Assembly (NCBI GenBank): GCA_910588895.1
Contig: CAJUSS010000102.1
Coordinates: forward strand, 1 to 12,841
DNA from: an uncultured Lachnospiraceae bacterium
GTDB taxonomy: Bacteria > Bacillota > Clostridia > Lachnospirales > Lachnospiraceae
DNA length: 12,841 bases
Reading direction: 5' to 3'
The notes beneath the pieces were generated by a model that ran no database searches, was not told the DNA's origin, and saw only the letters and a program-made list of their open reading frames with translations. Of the stretch, positions 5,927 to 10,613 are shown in pieces (position 1 is the stretch's first letter; the number at the start of each line of letters is the position of its first letter). The translations under genes were made by a program, and so were the position numbers.

Positions 5927-7606
5927 CTATCCCTCCTCTATCAAGATATCCGTATGGATCTTTTCTTTCAATTCCTGTTCACTCACATAGATCGTATCGG
6001 TCCGCTCACCACTCTCACGTCGCCGCGTCTTAAAATAGAGCGACCTTCCATATTTTTCCGCAACAAACCGCTCCAGGCTGCCGATCACACTGGGACGGCT
6101 GCCGATCGCATGCGCGGTTGGGTCGGTAAATACGATGCACAGACAGCTGTCGCCGCTGGGCTCCACGATGGTATCGCGAAAGCTGGGACGGATGGACATC
6201 CCCATCTGCCGCACGATATTGCCCCATTCGTTCCGGATCAGCTCCAGATCCTCCAGCTGGGCCGGCGGGAGCTCCACCTGCCTGGGCGGCATCTGCGCCG
6301 GGACCGTCACCTGCCCTTGGCCGCTCGCAGCCGGCGGGGCCGCCGCCATACCTGCTTTGGCCTCCACCGGGCCTGATAGACCCTGCGGCGCCCCGGCTGC
6401 TCCCATCCCATAAGCGTCCATCCCTGGCCCAAGAGCCTCCCGGACCGGTATACCCTCCTCCAGTCTGGCTTCCAGGCTGGCAACACGCTCTAACAGAGAA
6501 TCTATATTAACTTCCATCTCCGGTTTTGTCAACTTTATCAGCGCGATCTCTGTCAAGATGCGCTTTTGTCCGGCAGATCGGAGCCGGTCGGACAGCTCAG
6601 ACAGCACACGGATATACCGTATCAGGGTATCTCCGTCGATCAGTTTTCCATCCTCTCTCAGCTGCTTTACGTTTTCCTCCGACATATCCACCAGACCTTC
6701 TCCGTCCTCTGCGGTCTGCAGGAGGAGGAGGTTCCTTAAGTACCAGATGAATCCATTTACAAATTGCCCCAATTCTCTCCCCTGGATCACCATCTCCTCC
6801 AGGAGCAGGATGCAATCCTTCGTCTTTTTTTCCGCTATCTTGCGGAACATCCTGGAAAATATGGTCTGATCCACAGCTCCCAGGATGTCCAATACATGTT
6901 CATAGGTCAGGGTCTCCCCAAAATGGAACGCGATACACTGCTCCAAAAGACTCAGCGCATCGCGGAAGGCACCGTCCGCAGCCTTTGCCAGATATTGGAG
7001 TGCCTTCTCCTGGATATCCAGCTTTTCTCCCTCCACCACTTCCTTGAGCCGGTCTGCGATAGTCCCTGCGGGGATCCGCTTAAAGTCGTACCGCTGGCAC
7101 CGGGACAAGATCGTGACCGGGATCTTATGGACTTCTGTGGTGGCCAGGATGAAGATCACATAGGAAGGCGGCTCTTCTAATGTCTTTAAAAGTGCGTTGA
7201 ACGCACCTGTAGAGAGCATATGGACCTCATCGATGATATAGACCCGGTATCTCCCTTCTGTAGGCGGATACTGGACCTGTTCCCGGATATCCCGGATATT
7301 CTCCACACCGTTGTTGGAGGCCGCATCGATCTCAACCACGTTCATGGAAGAGCCCCTGGCGATCGCCTGGCAGACCGGGCAGATATTGCAGGGGCTCCCA
7401 TCCACTGGCTGCTCACAGTTCACCGCTTTAGCAAAGATCTTCGCGATGCTGGTCTTACCGGTGCCTCTTGTGCCGCAGAGCAGGTAGGCATGGCCTACCC
7501 GCCCGGACACGATCTGATTTTTTAATGTCTGTACGATATGGTCCTGGCCCTTTACATCCTCAAAGGTAGCGGGCCGCCATTTTCGATATAGTGCAACATA
7601 TGACAT
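5927..7606 (-). CDS. dnaX: DNA polymerase III subunits gamma/tau (DnaX)
   Basis: DnaX is the ATPase of the clamp loader that opens and loads the beta sliding clamp; the full-length tau form also binds the polymerase and helicase. The 559-residue product has Walker A GTRGTGKTS (45-53), a four-Cys zinc module (C64, C73, C76, C79), Walker B with DEVH (126-129), sensor 1 ATT (155-157), SRC before residue 171 and a lid region with FRDALSLLEQ (214-223). Domain III runs to about 365, then an Ala/Pro/Gly-rich linker (about 385-450) and a C-terminal tau domain (about 450-555). Ribosome binding is modest (GAGG about 12 bases upstream). It heads the dnaX-ybaB-recR operon; no separate promoter is visible between pfkA and dnaX. 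An in-register slippery heptamer (A AAA AAG) lies at 6824-6830, codons 259-261; see findings. Confidence 0.98.
   Translation of the reverse strand: MSYVALYRKWRPATFEDVKGQDHIVQTLKNQIVSGRVGHAYLLCGTRGTGKTSIAKIFAKAVNCEQPVDGSPCNICPVCQAIARGSSMNVVEIDAASNNGVENIRDIREQVQYPPTEGRYRVYIIDEVHMLSTGAFNALLKTLEEPPSYVIFILATTEVHKIPVTILSRCQRYDFKRIPAGTIADRLKEVVEGEKLDIQEKALQYLAKAADGAFRDALSLLEQCIAFHFGETLTYEHVLDILGAVDQTIFSRMFRKIAEKKTKDCILLLEEMVIQGRELGQFVNGFIWYLRNLLLLQTAEDGEGLVDMSEENVKQLREDGKLIDGDTLIRYIRVLSELSDRLRSAGQKRILTEIALIKLTKPEMEVNIDSLLERVASLEARLEEGIPVREALGPGMDAYGMGAAGAPQGLSGPVEAKAGMAAAPPAASGQGQVTVPAQMPPRQVELPPAQLEDLELIRNEWGNIVRQMGMSIRPSFRDTIVEPSGDSCLCIVFTDPTAHAIGSRPSVIGSLERFVAEKYGRSLYFKTRRRESGERTDTIYVSEQELKEKIHTDILIEEG
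6824..6830 (-). promoter_or_regulatory. Candidate -1 frameshift heptamer in dnaX
   Basis: On the coding strand codons 259-261 read GAA AAA AAG, so the heptamer A AAA AAG is in the exact register used in E. coli dnaX frameshifting. A short stem-loop (CTCC/GGAG) follows about 20 bases downstream. A -1 shift would add 75 residues and stop at 6597. No well-placed internal Shine-Dalgarno stimulator is seen. Slippage here is unproven. Confidence 0.3.
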
Positions 7607-7626
7607 CGTCTACCAACCTCTGCCAG

Positions 7627-7661
7627 CCTCCCGCGGCGGCGTACTCGGCCGCCGCGGGAGG
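7627..7661 (-). other. Perfect 14-bp GC-rich stem-loop between pfkA and dnaX
   Basis: Arms CCTCCCGCGGCGGC (7627-7640) and their exact complement (7648-7661) enclose a 7-base loop. There is no T-run after the stem on either strand, so it is not a standard intrinsic terminator. It lies 65 bases after the pfkA stop and 20 bases before the dnaX start, in the presumed pfkA-dnaX transcript. It could protect the pfkA mRNA end, act as a processing site or weak terminator, or modulate dnaX. Confidence 0.85.
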
Positions 7662-7725
7662 ATCATCCGCCTTTCACAGCGGTCCTTAAACCGTCCTTAT
7701 GGCGACCGAAGGGTATGTCCCCTTT

Positions 7726-8805
7726 CTACTCGTCGCCGAAGCTGATCCCCACAGACTTCGCCTGACGGATGATCGCGCTGTCGGGATCTACATATTTCAG
7801 CTTCCCGGCGATATCCTTCAGCGGGATCTTATCGATCTCGTTATTTTTCACGCATACCATATAGCCGTACTTCTTATCCCGGATCAGCTCTGCGGCAGCC
7901 GCACCTAACTGTGTGGAGAGCACACGGTCATAGGGACAGGGCTCGCCGCCTCTCTGGGTGTGTCCCGGAACGGTGACACGCACCTCCTGTCCGGTGATCT
8001 CCTGGAGCCTTGCACCGATCTCATAAGCAGCAGAAGGATAGATCATGCTGCCCTCTTTTTTCTTCTTCAGCTCCTTCTTGCTCAGGCTGGCATCCTCTTT
8101 CGAGATCGCGCCCTCGGCCACAGCCAGGATGGAGAAACGCTTTCCGGCCTTCGCTCTCCGGTTGATCGCGTCGCCCACCACGTTGATATCATAGGGGATC
8201 TCGGGGAGCAGGATGATGTCCGCGCCGCCGGCGATACCGGCATATAAGGTCACCCAGCCCACCTTGTGGCCCATGACCTCTACGATGAAGATACGTCCAT
8301 GGGAGGATGCGGTGGTATGGATGCAGTCGATGGCATCTGTGGCGATATTGACCGCGCTGTGGAAACCGAAGGTCATCTCCGTACCCCAAAGATCGTTATC
8401 GATGGTCTTCGGGAGCGATACCACGTTCAGTCCTTCCTCGCTCAAAAGGTTCGCCGTCTTCTGGCTCCCGTTGCCGCCCAGCACCACCAAACACTCCAGC
8501 TTCAGCTTCTGATAGGTCAGGCGCATGGATCCTACCTTGTCCAATCCGTTCTCATCCGGCACGCGCATCAGCTTGAACGGCTGTCTGGAGGTGCCCAGGA
8601 TCGTCCCGCCCTCAGTGAGGATACCGGAAAAATCCGACGGCTTCATGATGCGGTAATCCATGTAGATCAGGCCCTTATAGCCGTCCTCAAAGCCGATGAT
8701 CTCCACATCATCATACATGCTGTACAATGCTTTTGCCACGCCTCTCATCGTCGCGTTCAGGCACTGGCAATCGCCGCCGCTGGTCAACATCCCTATCCTT
8801 CTCAT
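7726..8805 (-). CDS. pfkA: 6-phosphofructokinase (PfkA family)
   Basis: A 359-residue phosphofructokinase that phosphorylates fructose 6-phosphate to fructose 1,6-bisphosphate, the committed step of glycolysis. Seen motifs: TSGGD (8-12); GGNGS (110-114), where most ATP enzymes have GGDGS; PKTIDND (132-138) with catalytic Asp136 and Lys133 at the position of E. coli Gly124; SHGR with VEVMGHKVGW (168-184); Glu231 in AVAEGA; and GHTQRGG (281-287) with the substrate-binding His and Arg. The Gly of GGNGS argues for ATP (pyrophosphate enzymes usually have Asp there), while the Lys is shared with pyrophosphate-type and some ATP-type enzymes, so ATP is likely but not certain. The ATG at 8805 has AGGAAGGG 7 bases upstream. 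It has its own promoter just downstream of the ffs terminator and is not next to pyruvate kinase as in many Firmicutes. Confidence 0.93.
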   Translation of the reverse strand: MRRIGMLTSGGDCQCLNATMRGVAKALYSMYDDVEIIGFEDGYKGLIYMDYRIMKPSDFSGILTEGGTILGTSRQPFKLMRVPDENGLDKVGSMRLTYQKLKLECLVVLGGNGSQKTANLLSEEGLNVVSLPKTIDNDLWGTEMTFGFHSAVNIATDAIDCIHTTASSHGRIFIVEVMGHKVGWVTLYAGIAGGADIILLPEIPYDINVVGDAINRRAKAGKRFSILAVAEGAISKEDASLSKKELKKKKEGSMIYPSAAYEIGARLQEITGQEVRVTVPGHTQRGGEPCPYDRVLSTQLGAAAAELIRDKKYGYMVCVKNNEIDKIPLKDIAGKLKYVDPDSAIIRQAKSVGISFGDE

Positions 8806-8841
8806 AAAACAACCCTTCCTTTCTTTGATCCTTTATATTTT

Positions 8842-8881
8842 CTGACAGCCGCCCCAGAGTATACAAAATACAAGCTGTCAG
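8842..8881 (-). promoter_or_regulatory. Inverted repeat in the pfkA 5' leader
   Basis: CTGACAGC (8874-8881 read on the minus strand) and GCTGTCAG (8842-8849) form a perfect 8-bp stem around a 24-base loop, in the middle of the roughly 94-base leader predicted from the pfkA promoter. The stem ends 21 bases before the Shine-Dalgarno sequence. It could be a leader stem-loop or a repressor operator downstream of the promoter. Confidence 0.55.
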
Positions 8882-8905
8882 TAGATCACGTGTTGTCCTT
8901 TGTTG

Positions 8906-8934
8906 ATTATACCGCAAAGCGATAGGCTGGGCAA
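8906..8934 (-). promoter_or_regulatory. pfkA promoter
   Basis: On the minus strand a perfect -10 TATAAT (8906-8911) is preceded, with a 17-base spacer, by TTGCCC (8929-8934; 4 of 6 to consensus). The predicted start is an A near 8899. The -35 box lies directly next to the T-run of the ffs terminator. Confidence 0.8.
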
Positions 8935-8936
8935 GT

Positions 8937-8969
8937 AAAAAAATAGGAATGGCCTTTTAAGCCATTCCT
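8937..8969 (-). terminator. Intrinsic terminator of ffs
   Basis: On the minus strand AGGAATGGC (8961-8969) pairs with GCCATTCCT (8945-8953) in a perfect 9-bp stem with a 7-base loop, followed after one A by seven T residues (8937-8943). It directly follows the SRP RNA and is a textbook Rho-independent terminator. Confidence 0.95.
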
Positions 8970-8970
8970 G

Positions 8971-9250
8971 TATCTTATCCACGCGTCCTGCTTTGAACTG
9001 CAGAAACAGACGTTACTCCGGCAGTTTGCTCGGCTCAGGCTGCCTCGCGTCACACAGGGGGTTCCGCTTAGTGCTGCTGCATTCCTGCCCTGACACGGTT
9101 CACAGATCCCTGTTGCACAAGACCCAAGCGTCAACGCCACTTACCGAAGGCAGCTCCACCTCATACAGCCCGGGGCAGGACATCACCCTTGCTAAAGCGG
9201 CTTGCAAGTACAGGGCACCGCTGACTCCCCGGCTGCGTGGAAATATCATG
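8971..9250 (-). ncRNA. ffs: Signal recognition particle RNA, large Firmicutes type
   Basis: This is the RNA core of the signal recognition particle, which with Ffh targets nascent membrane and secreted proteins to the translocon. The Ffh-binding tip is at 9073-9094: GTCAGG, then a GCA/TGC stem with a GGAA tetraloop, then AGCAGC. The 5' Alu-type domain is present, with GTCAGCGGTGCCCTGTA and the following CCGCTTTAGCAAGG, close to the B. subtilis scRNA, as is the conserved GGCGTTGACGCTTGGGTC segment. The ends pair through TCCACGC (9235-9241) with GCGTGGA (8978-8984), fixing the boundaries to within a few bases. Length near 275-280 fits the Alu-containing form rather than the short 4.5S form. It lies between tadA and pfkA, with its own promoter and terminator. 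Confidence 0.97.
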
Positions 9251-9261
9251 ACGGATCTGGG

Positions 9262-9285
9262 GCTGACCGCTGTCTGGCGGTCAGC
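9262..9285 (-). other. Stem-loop at the 5' end of the ffs precursor
   Basis: GCTGACCGC and GCGGTCAGC form a perfect 9-bp stem with a 6-base loop. Its first base, a G at 9285, coincides with the start predicted from the ffs promoter, so the primary transcript would begin with this hairpin, about 10-15 bases ahead of the mature SRP RNA. There is no T-run, so it is not a terminator. Confidence 0.8.
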
Positions 9286-9291
9286 ATGGTA

Positions 9292-9321
9292 AGTATAACT
9301 TGGAAATGGGGGATTTGTCAA
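9292..9321 (-). promoter_or_regulatory. ffs promoter
   Basis: On the minus strand a perfect TTGACA (9316-9321), an 18-base spacer and TATACT (9292-9297, 5 of 6) form a strong sigma-A promoter with a start near 9285. It begins 57 bases after the stop of the tadA-HAD gene, where no terminator is evident. Confidence 0.88.
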
Positions 9322-9377
9322 GGGTTAAGCGAAAAGTTCGGTGAGGTGCCCGGATGAAGATAACCTGTTTTAATGCG

Positions 9378-10589
9378 TCATGTTGCTGCGGAAGGCACAG
9401 ACGGGAGCAGCAGCGACCACAGCTCCGGCACGGAGGATACGATCTTCTCGGCACCCTGCTCTCTTAAGACTGCCGCGTCCCGAAAGCCCCAGCTGACGAT
9501 GATGCCGTCCATGGAGGAATTCCGGGCGGTAGTGATGTCCACCTCGGAATCGCCGATATAGACCGCCTCCTCCGGTTCCACGGCAAGCCGGGCTAAGACC
9601 TGGCGCACCATATCCGGAGCGGGCTTTTTGGCAAGGCCAGGCTGTTCTCCCATAGCTACGTCGAAAAGGCCCTCAAAGTAGCGGGCACACAGCTTTTGTA
9701 CACCAAAGTCGGCTTTGTTGGAGACCACGGCCGTCTTTACCCCGTCCCTCTTTAACCGGGCCAGAAGGTCGCAGATCCCCTCATAGGGTTTTGTGCTGTC
9801 GGTGCAGTGCTCTTTATAGTGGACAGAAAAGATCCCGTAGAGCCTTTCGATCTCCGTCTCATCCTCCCGGACCGTCTCGGGCACAGCCCGCCGGATCAGG
9901 TTGCGGATCCCGTTGCCCACAAAGCCCTTGACCTCCTGAAGGGTACGCAGCGGATAGCCGGACACCTCCAATGTATAGTTCATAGTATCGGCAAGGTCCT
10001 GGATCGTGTCCAGGATCGTACCATCCATATCAAAGATCGCCAGTTTATATCTCATCTCTTTATGTCCTTCCTGCAAACATCCTTTTCTGTCTGTACGCTG
10101 CGCGCGCGGGGTCTGTCCGCGCAGTCGTTTAAAAAAGTCTTTCATCATCTGTGAGCACGCCTCCCCCAGCACGCCGATCTCCACCTGGCAGCGATGGTTA
10201 AAGCCGTCCTGCCGCAGAAGATCCAAAACTGATCCCGCACAGCCTGCTTTAGGGTTCATGCAGCCGATCACCACCTCCGGGATCCTGGCCTGGACGATGG
10301 CGCCGGCGCACATGGGGCAGGGCTCTAAGGTGATGTAGATCCTGCAGCCCTCCAGCCGCCAGTCGTTAAATTTCCGGCATGCCTTTTTGATCGCGATGAT
10401 CTCCCCGTGAGCCAAGGTGGTATGATCGATCATCCTGCGGTTGTAGCCGCGGGCGATGATCTTCCCTTCATGGACGATCACGCAGCCGATCGGTACCTCT
10501 CCCAGTGCCTCTGCTTTTCTTGCCTGGCGGATGGCCTCCTTCATGTAGCGTTCGTCCTCCGTAAGGCTTTTTGTCCGTACCTTTTCCAT
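9378..10589 (-). CDS. tadA: TadA tRNA adenosine deaminase fused in frame to a HAD phosphatase
   Basis: One open frame of 403 codons holds two enzymes. Residues about 1-158 are TadA, which converts wobble adenosine-34 of tRNA-Arg(ACG) to inosine. Zinc-site residues are visible as His61 and catalytic Glu63 in AHGEI, and Cys91 and Cys94 in EPCPMC. Position 62 is Gly where most TadA proteins have Ala. After a basic linker (about 153-178), residues 179-403 form a HAD phosphatase of the phosphoglycolate phosphatase/PpaX type: FDMDGT (nucleophile Asp187, acid Asp189), a C1 helical cap (about 200-265), Ser290 in VVSNK, Lys321/322 in KKPAP and GDSEVD (Asp347, Asp351). The ATG at 10589 is chosen for its upstream GGAGGAAGG; an ATG and a TTG a few codons earlier overlap that site. 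An ATG at 10055 with AGGAAGG 10 bases upstream could start the HAD half separately. It lies 24 bases after the preceding stop. Confidence 0.9.
   Translation of the reverse strand: MEKVRTKSLTEDERYMKEAIRQARKAEALGEVPIGCVIVHEGKIIARGYNRRMIDHTTLAHGEIIAIKKACRKFNDWRLEGCRIYITLEPCPMCAGAIVQARIPEVVIGCMNPKAGCAGSVLDLLRQDGFNHRCQVEIGVLGEACSQMMKDFFKRLRGQTPRAQRTDRKGCLQEGHKEMRYKLAIFDMDGTILDTIQDLADTMNYTLEVSGYPLRTLQEVKGFVGNGIRNLIRRAVPETVREDETEIERLYGIFSVHYKEHCTDSTKPYEGICDLLARLKRDGVKTAVVSNKADFGVQKLCARYFEGLFDVAMGEQPGLAKKPAPDMVRQVLARLAVEPEEAVYIGDSEVDITTARNSSMDGIIVSWGFRDAAVLREQGAEKIVSSVPELWSLLLPSVPSAAT
10053..10072 (-). promoter_or_regulatory. Possible internal ribosome binding site and start for the HAD half
   Basis: AGGAAGG (10066-10072) lies 10 bases upstream of an ATG (10053-10055), the natural first codon of a free-standing HAD phosphatase (MRYKLAIFDMDGT). 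It suggests that the HAD domain can also be made alone from the fused frame, or that this is the remnant of two separate genes. Confidence 0.55.
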
Positions 10590-10613
10590 ACCTTCCTCCA
10601 TCAAAGACAGGCG

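Noticed and set aside
6030..6413. Open frames in other frames inside the Ala/Pro-rich dnaX linker
   Set aside because: GC-rich linker sequence lacks stops by composition; nothing supports separate genes.
7627..7661. Hairpin after pfkA as an intrinsic terminator
   Set aside because: The stem is strong, but no T-run follows it on either strand, so I report it as a stem-loop of unknown role.
9262..9285. Hairpin upstream of ffs as the terminator of tadA-HAD
   Set aside because: It lies downstream of the ffs -10 box, at the predicted ffs start, and lacks a T-run.
8993..9292. Open frames on both strands across the SRP RNA
   Set aside because: The sequence is explained by SRP RNA with its conserved tip, Alu domain and paired ends; the peptides are spurious.
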